DNA from: Fasciolopsis buskii
Lineage: Eukaryota > Platyhelminthes > Trematoda > Plagiorchiida > Fasciolidae
Reading direction: 5' to 3'
Length of the DNA: 64,000 bases
Assembly (NCBI GenBank): GCA_008360955.1
Contig: LUCM01005082.1
Span: forward strand, 124,001-188,000
The notes beneath the pieces are model-generated. The model was not told the origin of the DNA and ran no database searches. It was given only the letters and a program-made list of their open reading frames with translations. The translations under genes and the position numbers were made by a program. Positions 37,167-46,879 of the stretch are shown piece by piece (positions within the stretch are counted from its first letter, which is position 1; each line of letters begins with the position of its first letter).

Positions 37167-40100
37167 CTGAAAGGGGAAAATTAACGCTATTCGTTGTGAG
37201 AAATTCTTCCAAATGGTTTTGTGTCAAAAATGGTCTTACGACAGCAGCTAACGTGAGAAGCGAGCGCGTATTTTATTAACTAAAATAAAATGATATTTAC
37301 ATCGCACTTTTTGGTAATGAGACTAAATGTACTCATTTTTCACTCACTCATTTGTACTCACAAAAAACAGTGAATGCATTTCTGTACTTCGTCCTTACTA
37401 TTGGAGATATAAAAAGGCTTTGGACTTGATGAACACGGTCGACAATCTGACCATTGGTTCTGATTCCCAGAAAAGTGTTCAGACTTTGTTCAGCTAAAAG
37501 TTTTGTAATTAAGAGCTTCTGCTGAGGATAACGACGAATTTTTCGACTCTTTTCGCATGAGAGAAGTGATTCGCAAGACCTTTGCAACAAACCCCTGACA
37601 ACACACGAGTTATAGGAAATCCATGGACAACCGTACACAGCACGATTATTCAGACAGATTTCCAGGTAGTCACATGAGCCGCACTACCAGTGACTCGTCA
37701 TCTACCAACTTAATGCACGACGCTCTGTCGTTCTGACGAAGTTCAAGATTTTTCATTCACCGGTCGAATTCGTATCCAACGGAGATTCTGGTTATAGCTT
37801 ACGACTTAACATGGACGCGGAAAATAATGAAATGACTTTGACGGTGAACTTAGTGATCACGTAACCCCCTGTTACGCAATCGATTGTTCCTATCCCGCCC
37901 CGCGGATTCATTTATCCGATAGATTCAAGCAACACCAGTGTGTCTTGTTCCAACGCATGGTGGATGCGATGGTCTATGGTTCACCATTACTCGCGAGTAG
38001 TATGTGAGATTTACGTTACTGTGTTCGACTGACTGTTCGCCGGACCACAGCTTCCATGCACAAATCTCAGGTCATCCGGCAAACCTTAAACTCTAAAAAA
38101 GCCAGACTCGAGTTTCGCTTTTATTTGAGCTCAACATTAGTGCACATCGGGCTTTCCAATTGGGTGGCATGGGTATTACCACTACACTACCAGTTGCCAT
38201 CCTATCTAATCATGTCTTCTTAACAGGGTATGCAGATATCCCTTATACAACATGAAGCAGGTTGGCAAAGACATTTGACTATCCTGCAGATAACTGACTC
38301 AGTGGAAAGCATTTGATTTGAATTAACGGCAACTTTGCCGTGCTCGTAACTGTCGTGCATTGCTGACTGTCTTTGAAGACGACATCTGAAATATCGTAAC
38401 TCGATCATTCTGATTAGACTGGTTGGGAATCGGTAGTGCAGTGGTAATACAAATGCCACTCATTTGGAAAGTCCGAGTTGAAACTTCGGGTACCATGGAG
38501 AATATGCACCAGTGTTGAGCTCTAATGAGAACAAAACTCGAGTCTGGGATTTGTGTGCGGAAGGTGTAGTTCGGTTAACAGTTAGCCTGGAATATTTACA
38601 TCATATGGAAACAATTATGTTTATTAATGATCAGGAAGAGGGCCGCAGCCGACAGAGAGCTGCCAAGGGGGGCAGTTGACCAGCGGTGGGAGGATTCGAA
38701 CCCACGAGCTTCACGTGCAAACGCCACGACCTAATGCGTTTGGCCACCGCCAGATCGTTGGTCCTAAGTCATGTCCGCAGGGATTTTTCTCGCCTTCCCT
38801 CGCTACATGCAAAAGCTTTCAAGTCACCATAGAACAATTACTTCGTGATTAAATTCGAGGATTGATCACAGCAACTGTGTGAACATATTTCCTTAGTAAT
38901 ACCTTACAAAGACCAATTATAGAACTTTGTGTGCACTCTCAATTCATCTCCTTAGTCTGTTGGAATAATGAACAAACTTACCGACAGTATTAACTGGTGT
39001 TCGATATGGAGCGAGAATTCGAGCGTAGAAAATTGGTGGAGAAAATGTGGCCATGTCAGTGAAGCGATCCTGCCATCGACGAAGCCAGCCCCCTGGAGGA
39101 TTTTGAACCTGTCGGTACATATTTGGCTCCCCAAACGAGACGCAAGGCACTAGCGCCGATCTGGCATGAAATAGAAATTACAAAAAATAAAACAAGACTC
39201 GGTTGAATGGGAAGAACAAAAATCATATTTGTGGAACGACTACCCACCGGTACAGTCTCCTAGATCTATTGACGGCAGCTGGTTCCATACCAATGGCTTT
39301 TCGTCTTGTCTTCGTCAGCCACATTGTTTTGTGATTTACGGAACAGAGGCAATCAGAAAATTTTCTGACGAGAAATGCCCTATTAAATGATAAACAATTT
39401 GATCACGGTGCCATCAAATTGTTCTTGTATCATGAATAAGTCAGAGTGATAAGGTTTTGTGGAATGTTGGTTCTTTCTAAGCATTTACAATCGGAAATAG
39501 GCCTGTGCTTGACCGTACGCGTGTAATCGTTTATTTGGCTTAAAATATTCAGTAATGATTAATAGGCGACATATCCCAATGCCACACAGCCGATAGCCTC
39601 GTTTCTCAATGACATATTACTGTAAGAATATTGTACTTCGCTATGCTTGCCCATCTTTATAACTCTAGAAGAAGATATCAAGATCACTCAAGCGGAACTC
39701 GATCTTTACAAGCACAATGCCATTGCTCGATGAGATCTCCCACACGTATCCCGAGGCCGTTGATCCATGTGCGCTTGTTTAACATTTAAAAACCAATACA
39801 TGATCTGTCCGAAAAGAAATCTATCGGCCAGCATCTTTTCCACAAATTATTTTACCAGATTAAAACAATTGTTTACGCCTTATTATCTATCCCTTACAAT
39901 TCACGTGAAAACTCATGTGGCTTCCGCACAACGACTTTCACGCTTGGCAAGATAGTACTCATTCATCACCTGAAAGTTACTTACACGAATTCATTGTTAT
40001 CCCGTTCCCGACAAGAGACAAACCAACCCCATCAAAGATTTTCTGTAAAAGTTAACCTATTTATCTCGTTCGACTGATCTGACTTCCGTAACGGATGTTC

Positions 40101-43100
40101 TTCAGTCTTTTGAAAATGGTGAATCGAATCATTCCCAATCGATTTAGTGCAGTCAGATACTACTGCAAGCTCTGGTAGACGGACTATTAAACCCATCAGA
40201 CTAATTTTAAGTTATATTGCTGAAAGCAATTCGATCGATGATCAGCACTGGGTACATTATGCAATATCCTTAGATTGGTACGCATTTCATTTTGCGTTCA
40301 TTTTCGACATTAAAATTTTGAACCTATCCGCATCCTTATGACACTGTCAACTAAGTCACGCGATTTGACTGAATCGCACTGACCCAGTATCATGGCTGGC
40401 TGACTGACTGACTGACTGAGTGAATGAATGTTCCATCGACTGATGTACTTGCTAAACAAATAGTAAATATCCGTACCATAACAACAGTCGCCGGCTCCGT
40501 TCACCGCGATGAGGTCAGTTGATATTCGAAGTGGACTTCATCACAGTGGCCTGAAAAACAACAAAAACTGTGTACCATTCTACGTCGGGACTGGTGTAGT
40601 CCACCATTCAACTAATGAATGACCTTCAGCGTCGTACGTGATTGAAGATAGTTTGTGAAATGTGAAAACCACGCTCGGGCCAGTCATTCTAGAAAACCTC
40701 ATTGTTTAATACAAATGTTTCAAATTAGTGCATACCGTTCTAAAATAATAACATTCTATTACGCTAATCAGTAGGCGAAGAGTGACTTAACGTAGGCCCA
40801 ACTGTTTTGCTGATTCGTCATCTTTTCATCTGCCTAACCCTTTGCTCACCATTAAAAATAATTAAATGATTGATTAGTTTGCTCAGTCAGACGACAAAAT
40901 CAGTCAGCCATTCTGTCGTCAGTTGCCTTCAGTCAATCTGATCAGATGGTCAGTCAATCAATCATTCGGTCATTCGATGCGCTAATCATTCAGTCATTTT
41001 CTAACCCTCATTCAGCGTCTCGGAAATCTTTTGATATGTTCGACAGCATTTATCCCAATTTAAGATAAATGTTCCACATTGGTACATCTTTATTGATTTT
41101 CATGGTTCTTAACGATCCGGTGATATCACGTAACAAACCAACAATGGGAAAATTATCTTTCCTAAGTCATGCCTATTGTTAAACACTTACCCAGTCATAA
41201 GAGCCAATTTGAAAAAACCGAAACGTCGTTTCGTATGGAACACATATTTTCCCGGCCTTGAATCCAAAGCTTCATGCGCTCCACCCAAAACCACAACAAC
41301 CATATTTCCACGTTTACCGCATTGATTTGGATCCAACAGGTATGTGATTCCTTTGTAGGTTGCCACGACAATATCTGTACATTGAACGGACAGGACAAAT
41401 ACATCAAATGTAAATCCAACTACCAGTCCAGTTTAACAATGGCTTAGGCAAAATGTCACATGAATTGTACGTAACTATGAGAGCGGGATATGATTTAATC
41501 AAAAGTTGAGCAACTTGGTCTGTAGTTATTTATCCTCTGGGTATCATCTTCATGCAGCTAAATTCTCGACAAACAAGCGGCCTTGCTATTTAGTGTCATC
41601 GATTTCGCCTCGACTGCCCAAAAAAATACAATGATGTGGTTCTGGCCCCATTTCTATTTCACGCTTATTTTGTCGATCAGTGATGGCTAGTTCAGGAGTG
41701 ACCAACGCCGTGATTTTGCTACGATTGACAGCTTTGATATAGTCATCATCCCTTATCGTTGCAAACGAAATCAAAAGGACAACTGGGCACAATAATTAGG
41801 AATATGGAGCACAAACTTTCAGACAGCTTGATATAATTGTCTTATTATTTTTGACTGGTTAGAAATGGAAATCGAAGAAGCAGTGTTATCCGCACACTTG
41901 AACAGACCGATAGTAGGAGCACGAGGCATATTTTTGAATGTAAGTTGTAAAAAAACGAAGTTCATAGTACAATACCTCGCATCACACAGGAGCTACTAAG
42001 TCCCTCTCATGATAATATTATTGATAGAAGTATTGACTTGGTCATTCAAGAAGATAAAACGGGACAATCAAACAAGTTCAATTTGCTAGGCCAGAGAGAG
42101 AAAGTGAACGCGAAGTCAAAGACAAACGAATAATCTAGAAAGTTACCTTTCGCTATGTTGCTGGCAGTCTTGTGAACAGAATGAATGAAACACGATGCGT
42201 TATCTGTTAGCTAACAACCAATGAAAATGATCAAGGAGAGTAGTGCGATGTTGGAAGATTTTGTTAAGGTCACGGTTCCAGCAATTCCAAGCCGGAAAAG
42301 TCGGAACGATTGGAAGAACATGAAATCAATTGGTTATATGAAATTCATTTTGCACCAGGCTAGTGTGGGAACCTAAAGCTCACTTTAAACCGTGTTATGG
42401 TTTCATAAGAATGCAGTAAACTGACCGCAACCCGGCAATGAAATTTCGGTCATTCTGAAGCGAACAAATCACCACTGTGAGAAATCGGAGCCAACAAAGC
42501 TAACGCGTAATAGAAACCCGAATGACATCGATGGGTCATTCGAAATCCTATCGGGAACATGCCGAAAAGTTGCGCTCAATTTTTCATGAGGAAATGAGTG
42601 ACCAGTGAAGGAATTGAATTATCAAAGTGTAAAGCAGCACAATAGTTATAGTTATAGTTATAGTTTACTTGTGACAACCGGACCCTTGGAATATCGCACA
42701 CGCATACATGCACACACCTACCTTTTAAACTCCCATCTGAAAAGTCAGACAAGCTATTGTCTTGTTGGTGCGCAGTTTACAAAACAAAAAACCAATCTCC
42801 CCTTGAATGAACGCTGTACAAATGATCTGTATGAACCTAGAAGTAAAGCAACAAACAAACAAACACTTACTGAAACATTGTAACATATCCCGTTGAAATG
42901 GTGCTTTGAAATTGATTTCCAACGTGGTTAACCATGGTGTCAAACCGGGAAATTTGGTAGAAAATCCGGTTGCTTCGGTACCGAAATTCGTGAAAGCACC
43001 GACTCCGAATATTCCATGCGGATGATAGCCAACCAAATAGTTATGATCTGGTGGAAACAAAGCTGGATTGCAAGTGATCACCCCGGATCCATTTGTTGTA

Positions 43101-43702
43101 CTCAATTCCGATTGCTGTCGTTTTTGTTGTTGTTGTTGTTGTTGTTGTTTTTGTGTTTGTTGTGGTTGTAATTGGTTGTCCGAAGAGTTTGCTTCTTGTA
43201 GACGAATTTCTTCAGACAGAACAAGATTGATAGGGAAATAACGTCTCATATAGTCCCATACAGCTAAATTTCTCACCCACACTCTCGGATGAGATCCACG
43301 TTCTTCGGATCGTCGATCAAGCGCCCAATGAATATGGTAGATAAGAACCACGATAAAAACGGTAAAATATCGGAAAACGTAAAGATAAAAATTCAGCTGG
43401 GCCAATATTGACGGTTTCGACTGATTTTGAAGTGCCTTGTAAGTGGAATAAATTCCGGGCAATCGAATGACCAACCATCCGAGGATTCCAAACCAAATCA
43501 ACCAACAGATCAGAGCCAGCGAAAGGAAAAAATAGACCCAAGATAGGGTGCACACGAATTGAAGCACATAGTCCACAGTGAGTAGTTTATACCAGTTTAC
43601 AGATTTTTCACTTTTACACTTATTCGCATCACTAACTCGACGTGTACGAACTCGAATGTCCCCATGCACTTCCATATCACTTAGGTCATTTTCCGTGGAC
43701 AT
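37015..43702 (-). CDS. DGAT2: DGAT2/MOGAT-family acyl-CoA acyltransferase, complete, four exons
   Basis: Transfers a fatty acyl group from acyl-CoA to a mono- or diacylglycerol in the ER membrane (triacylglycerol synthesis), by family membership. Exons 43702-42871, 41374-41191, 39160-38982 and 37166-37015 join in phase (1, 2, 1) into 448 residues. Visible features: polar N-terminus (1-42); hydrophobic segments about 46-83 and 104-125 with the FLxLxxx-type lipid motif (59-65); Gln-rich insert about 172-213; YHPHG at 226-230 (catalytic HPHG block); FGTEATGF; GGAHEAL at 308-314; RFGFFKLAL; LVPCVSFGE at 342-350; TVVGPPIPVP near 397-406; C-terminal basic helix and acidic DPDADDVEFF end. Vertebrate DGAT2 has about 388 residues. 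Whether the substrate is DAG, MAG or an alcohol cannot be told; the symbol is a family assignment. Introns are 1496, 2030 and 1815 bp, the third carrying three SINEs. Confidence 0.93.
38050..38201 (-). mobile_element. Hammerhead-bearing tRNA-like SINE (family H), copy 1
   Basis: On the minus strand a tRNA-like head TGGTAGTGTAGTGGTAATAC (box A type) leads to ATGCCACCCAATTGGAAAGC, then CCGATGTGCACTAATGTTGA, the ribozyme region, and a TTTTTTAGAGTTTAAGGTTT extension. The box B part present in copy 2 is missing. It lies in intron 3 of the acyltransferase gene, in the same transcriptional sense as the gene. Confidence 0.75.
38101..38145 (-). ncRNA. Hammerhead ribozyme-like motif, copy 1
   Basis: Minus-strand order: CACTA, ATGTTGA (for CTGATGA), GCTCAAATAAAAGC (stem II region, outer pairs intact), GAAAC, loop TCGA, GTC (cleavage triplet), TGG. 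Stem III is minimal (AC pairs with GT). Stem I pairs CTA with TGG using one wobble. The first core box differs from the consensus at two positions, so activity is doubtful. Confidence 0.6.
38420..38580 (+). mobile_element. Hammerhead-bearing tRNA-like SINE (family H), copy 2
   Basis: The most complete copy: box A-like CGGTAGTGCAGTGGTAATAC, then AAATGCCACTCATTTGGAAA, box B-like GAGTTGAAACTTCGGGTACC, a short linker, and the ribozyme region at 38507-38550. The head resembles a tRNA-Gly-type D arm. It is inverted relative to copy 1 and about 220 bp away, in intron 3 antisense to the gene. Confidence 0.78.
38507..38550 (+). ncRNA. Hammerhead ribozyme-like motif, copy 2
   Basis: CACCA pairs with TGG after the cleavage triplet (stem I). 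GTGTTGA replaces CTGATGA. GCTCT-AATG-AGAAC forms stem II with one mismatch. AAAAC replaces GAAAC, then TCGA and GTC. The architecture is kept but core substitutions (C3, A6, G12) predict loss of cleavage. Confidence 0.6.
38615..38755 (-). mobile_element. tRNA-derived SINE (family T), copy 6
   Basis: On the minus strand: TGGCCAAACGCATTAGGTCG (box A), GTGGGTTCGAATCCTCC (box B), GCTGGTCAACTGCCCCCC and CTTGGCAGCTCTCTGTCGGC body, and a TTCCTGATCATTAATAAAC tail. It sits about 35 bp from the hammerhead SINE copy 2, inside intron 3 of the acyltransferase gene. Confidence 0.9.
38982..39160 (-). CDS. DGAT2: DGAT2-like exon 3
   Basis: Acceptor TTCATGCCAG then A, finishing a Gly codon; donor GTCG|GTAAGTTT. 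It encodes SALVPCVSFGEPNMYRQVQN, a tryptophan-containing linker and FSPPIFYARILAPYRTPVNT. In DGAT2/MOGAT proteins a Gly-Arg-Gly-containing segment of about ten residues normally lies between the PPIF-like and the P-Y blocks; here IFYAR runs directly into ILAPY. Confidence 0.92.
40400..41010. repeat. Degenerate CTGA/CAGT/CATT-type tandem repeats in DGAT2-like intron 2
   Basis: A clean (CTGA)n run at about 40400-40427 and a looser field of CAGTCAGTCAATC/CATTCGGTCATTC units at about 40885-41000. The spacing is irregular and there is no coding potential. It lies wholly within intron 2. Confidence 0.6.
41191..41374 (-). CDS. DGAT2: DGAT2-like exon 2
   Basis: Acceptor TTCAATGTACAG then AT, completing the split Asn codon from exon 1; donor GG|GTAAGTG at the other end. 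It encodes residues 278-339: a YKGITYLL helix, CGKRGNMVVVVLGG, AHEALDSRPGKY and RRFGFFKLALMTG. These align in order and length with the family block around GGxxExx and RxGFxKxAxxxG. Confidence 0.93.
42871..43702 (-). CDS. DGAT2: DGAT2-like exon 1
   Basis: ATG at 43702-43700, then 277 codons plus one base, ending TTC A before the donor GTAAGTG (42870 downwards). It encodes the cytosolic N-terminus, membrane region, Gln-rich insert and HPHG domain up to FKAPFQRDMLQCF. The frame stays open into the intron for 48 codons, but those residues (VSVCLFVCCFTSRF-like) do not fit the family. The Met chosen is the first in frame and follows a splice acceptor-like AG by 4 nt. Confidence 0.92.
43125..43170. 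repeat. (TTG)n coding microsatellite (polyglutamine)
   Basis: TTG repeats on the plus strand, read as CAA Gln codons on the minus strand within exon 1 of the acyltransferase. They encode eight consecutive Gln and several nearby Gln around residues 179-197. The length is likely to vary between individuals. Confidence 0.9.
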
Positions 43703-43706
43703 TTGT

Positions 43707-43722
43707 CTGCAGAATAAAGGCC
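43707..43722 (-). promoter_or_regulatory. Splice acceptor-like site 4 nt before the DGAT2-like ATG
   Basis: On the minus strand GGCCTTTATTCTGCAG is followed by ACAA and the ATG. A pyrimidine-rich tract ending in CAG next to the start codon fits a 5' UTR intron acceptor or a spliced-leader trans-splice site, a mechanism known in trematodes and other flatworms. The sequence cannot separate the two. Confidence 0.45.
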
Positions 43723-44019
43723 AGTATGGATGTTCAGTCGTTTCAAACCACTACGTGAATGTGTTCATCATCCTCAACTAGTATGTGACCTTTATATGTC
43801 TGTCTGTACTCGTACGCCAGTCTGTCAACTTGTTTGTTAGTTTATCCGTTCATATGCGTTTGCAGATCGGTGCAAGCAATCACGACGTATCGAGACAAGC
43901 TTTGTACACTAACCCTGCTCTCGAACAGTCCCTGTGACCATTGGTCTTGTGATTGGAAATAGTTTTACAAGTTTGATCAGTGTGATTGAATGCGTAAACA
44001 TCATAACATCAACGTCCTC

Positions 44020-44088
44020 GCCCATCCCACCTCCTCCCTTCCCCCCTCCCTTCCCCCCTCCCTCCCCCCCCTCCCCGAACCCTCACCA
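44020..44088. repeat. C/T-rich polypyrimidine tract
   Basis: About 65 bp almost purely C and T on the plus strand (CCCTCCC/CTTCCC units), between the acyltransferase start and the duplicated exon. Such tracts can form triplex or unusual DNA. The proline-rich frames across it are artefacts. Confidence 0.9.
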
Positions 44089-44841
44089 CCAATTTCACAC
44101 TGTGAGAAGTTTATATGCTATCCGAATTGCCGAACACATTTAAGCCGAACACGAGGGTGTCTACGACCCTTTCCTCATCAAAATATCAACCGATTAGTTT
44201 CAAACAAATCAACATGTAGTTATATACAATCTACTGACAAGGCGTAGATGAATAAATGAAATTTGTATTAACGAAGGATTGAACTTAGTTCAAAATATAA
44301 TTTGTCGCATATCATTAGGCGTATTTCAGTTTACGTTTCTTTAACAGGACGGTTAAAGATCACGTGGTTCCTGTGAGTTGCCGCACAGTTTGAATTTTGA
44401 CAAACAGCGTTTGTACATTTGTGGATCAAAATGTTACTGAACTGACGGAAGTTATTTTACGTTAAAAGGTGTCCATTCATTTACCGGTCCGAGGGTTTCT
44501 GTTTGTGGCGTTATTTTAAGCCTTTTGGAATCAATGTCTGAAGTTTTGTCCAATTCAGCTCTGATAGACAGCATCAATTCGTACTGTGGCCTGTCAATCT
44601 GAAGATAGATGACCGAAACTCAGAAGTCAACGGTCCACGATGCATGTGCCTGTGTTGAAGTTATGGAAAGTTGAATCCAGACAGTATTTTTGGGTACCAC
44701 AAAAAGTGCTCTAAATTAAGACAGAAAGACTTTTGGCTATAATATAAACATACTAGTTTCTGAGATTGATCTATAACCACTAGGTTTGCTCGGTTGACCA
44801 GTGCTTCTAAGTATTCCGGAACCGACTGGATTTTATTCCAG

Positions 44842-45322
44842 TGGAGAATGGATCGATAAATGAAAAACCTGAAGCGAATACCAACTCGACGAACAAATCT
44901 CAGTTTGTGAGTACGGAAGCAGATCGGACGGCTTTAATCCAACGTAATATAAAAAGGACAAGAGTCGTACCAGTGGATGAATCACTCCCCAGAACAAGGA
45001 TGACTAAACCGTTGGTAAACACAATGTACAATGGATCCAGAGCTAAAATAGAGACCAAAGCGGAGGCCATTACGAAAGTTCGTTTCGAGACAGTTTCAAA
45101 AAAGGCCAGAACCGAGGAAGGCGGATCCAATACCGACGAAGGACTTACAATGTCCAGCACAACCGTCATCCAGACTGAAGCATCTAAGAATAAAAATGTA
45201 GAAGAAGGTAGCCAGCCCAACCGAAGTGCATCGTAGGAATTGAGACACCTGGGAAGACGAAGATGGTTAGAATTTTGATCTGACTTGCAGATGAATCAAC
45301 CACAATACTTCTTGGGGTCTAG
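44842..45322 (+). CDS. Unidentified disordered coding exon, unit 1 copy
   Basis: Identical to the exon at 45806-46286; see that entry. If the N marks an overlapping-contig join, this copy and that one are the same locus, and only one should be counted. Confidence 0.35.
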
Positions 45323-45323
45323 A

Positions 45324-45450
45324 GATGATGATGATGATGATGATGATGATCATGATGATGATGATGATGATCATGATGATGATGATGATGATCATGATGA
45401 TGATGATGATGATCATGATGATGATGATGATGATCATGATGATGATGATG

Positions 45451-45483
<33 letters not shown>

Positions 45484-45486
45484 ATC

Positions 45487-45518
<32 letters not shown>

Positions 45519-45534
45519 CATGATGATGATGATG

Positions 45535-45567
<33 letters not shown>

Positions 45568-45588
45568 ATGATCATGATGATGATGATG

Positions 45589-45635
<47 letters not shown>

Positions 45636-45651
45636 CATGATGATGATGATG

Positions 45652-45682
<31 letters not shown>
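45324..45682. repeat. Complex (GAT)n / GATCAT microsatellite
   Basis: About 360 bp of GATGATGAT runs broken at irregular intervals by GATCAT. The six frames give Asp/His, Met/Ile or His/Asp strings that look like long open frames but are repeat artefacts. The GAT/ATC mix makes it locally self-complementary. Confidence 0.97.
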
Positions 45683-45683
45683 N
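45683..45683. other. Single ambiguous base (N) at a suspected contig join
   Basis: The only N noticed in the window. It lies exactly where the GAT tract stops and the second identical unit begins mid-sequence (GACAGAAAG), as expected if two overlapping contigs were abutted. Confidence 0.9.
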
Positions 45684-46336
45684 GACAGAAAGACTTTTGG
45701 CTATAATATAAACATACTAGTTTCTGAGATTGATCTATAACCACTAGGTTTGCTCGGTTGACCAGTGCTTCTAAGTATTCCGGAACCGACTGGATTTTAT
45801 TCCAGTGGAGAATGGATCGATAAATGAAAAACCTGAAGCGAATACCAACTCGACGAACAAATCTCAGTTTGTGAGTACGGAAGCAGATCGGACGGCTTTA
45901 ATCCAACGTAATATAAAAAGGACAAGAGTCGTACCAGTGGATGAATCACTCCCCAGAACAAGGATGACTAAACCGTTGGTAAACACAATGTACAATGGAT
46001 CCAGAGCTAAAATAGAGACCAAAGCGGAGGCCATTACGAAAGTTCGTTTCGAGACAGTTTCAAAAAAGGCCAGAACCGAGGAAGGCGGATCCAATACCGA
46101 CGAAGGACTTACAATGTCCAGCACAACCGTCATCCAGACTGAAGCATCTAAGAATAAAAATGTAGAAGAAGGTAGCCAGCCCAACCGAAGTGCATCGTAG
46201 GAATTGAGACACCTGGGAAGACGAAGATGGTTAGAATTTTGATCTGACTTGCAGATGAATCAACCACAATACTTCTTGGGGTCTAGAGATGATGATGATG
46301 ATGATGATGATGATCATGATGATGATCATCATGATA
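45684..46336 (+). repeat. Direct repeat unit 2 with short GAT tract
   Basis: Second copy of the 44720 unit. Its GAT tract (46288-46336) is short and leads into unique sequence containing an AATAAA. Confidence 0.95.
45806..46286 (+). CDS. Unidentified charged, disordered protein, 3' exons (partial)
   Basis: An exon from 45806, after acceptor ATTTTATTCCAG, is open for about 122 codons with no ATG at its start, so upstream exons are expected but were not found. The protein is rich in Thr, Lys, Glu, Asn and Ser: ENGSINEKPEANTNSTNKSQ, then basic NIKRTRVVPVDESLPRTRM, AKIETKAEAITKVRFETV, KKARTEEGGSNTDEG and SSTTVIQTEASKNK. Unspliced it stops at RSAS (46198-46200). Alternatively donor GAAG|GTAGCC (46172) and acceptor TTGATCTGACTTGCAG (ends 46254) remove 83 bp, giving an end of DESTTILLGV and a stop at 46284-46286, with AATAAA 68 bp on. 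No domain was recognised; a nuclear or cytoskeletal linker is guesswork. Confidence 0.4.
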
Positions 46337-46353
46337 GGAGCCAAGCCCAGAAC

Positions 46354-46359
46354 AATAAA
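46354..46359 (+). terminator. AATAAA, possible polyadenylation signal
   Basis: Lies 68 bp after the stop of the spliced model above and just after the GAT tract. This fits the tract being 3' UTR rather than coding. Confidence 0.4.
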
Positions 46360-46879
46360 CCGGATATTTTCTCGGGTTGTGTAACTAAGGTAAACAAAAA
46401 GGATAAAACGATGAATGAGCAAGACAAGTCTACAATCAAAACGTGTATGTGGGATAAGATTGTTTGCATCGTTCAGGAAGAGTGATGCGAATTAACCACC
46501 AAGACAGAAGCGTTTGATGTAGTTGCTGGCACAGAAATTTGGAGCCATCGCAATTTCCATGAAATGCGAATGAGGTAGAGCAAAACATGCTAACAGATAA
46601 AGAGTCTGGGGAGCCATGCTTGTATACCAAGATCTCGGGGACTGAAAGATCGTGATCACAATGAAATTGCGGGACGCTCCAGGTAACATTATGCGTTGTG
46701 ATCGCATCGTGTGCGTCTGCAGAGCCTCCAATACATCTACATCTAACAGAATACCGAACTGATAGAACTGATACAAATAGTACCGGTTCAAACGAAAGGT
46801 TTTAATCTATTGCAAGACTTCAATCTCTCGGACGTGAACTAGGAGAATGAAAATACGTAAAGGCGAAACCCCAGGAGAA

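Larger units (their letters stand above)
44720..45682 (+). repeat. Direct repeat unit 1 (964 bp offset) with long GAT tract
   Basis: From GACAGAAAGACTTTTGGCTA onward about 620 bp is identical, as far as I can compare, to the sequence starting at 45684. Both then enter a GAT microsatellite, which is about 360 bp here and about 50 bp in unit 2. The unit ends at the single N. Confidence 0.95.

Noticed and set aside
41586..41792. 68-codon minus frame inside DGAT2 intron 1 as an extra exon
   Set aside because: Exons 1 and 2 already join in phase and align without a gap, and the frame resembles no DGAT2 segment.
42725..42870. C-terminal continuation of the 325-codon acyltransferase frame
   Set aside because: The residues do not fit the family, and a GTAAGTG donor at 42870 joins in phase to the matching exon 2.
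44900..45220. 106-codon minus-strand frame (and its duplicate at 45864-46184)
   Set aside because: Antisense shadow of the charged exon; its hydrophobic composition mirrors the complement of Lys/Glu/Thr codons.
45267..45744. Long open frames encoding poly-Asp/His, poly-Met/Ile or poly-His
   Set aside because: They are translations of the GAT/ATC microsatellite in different frames and run across an N.
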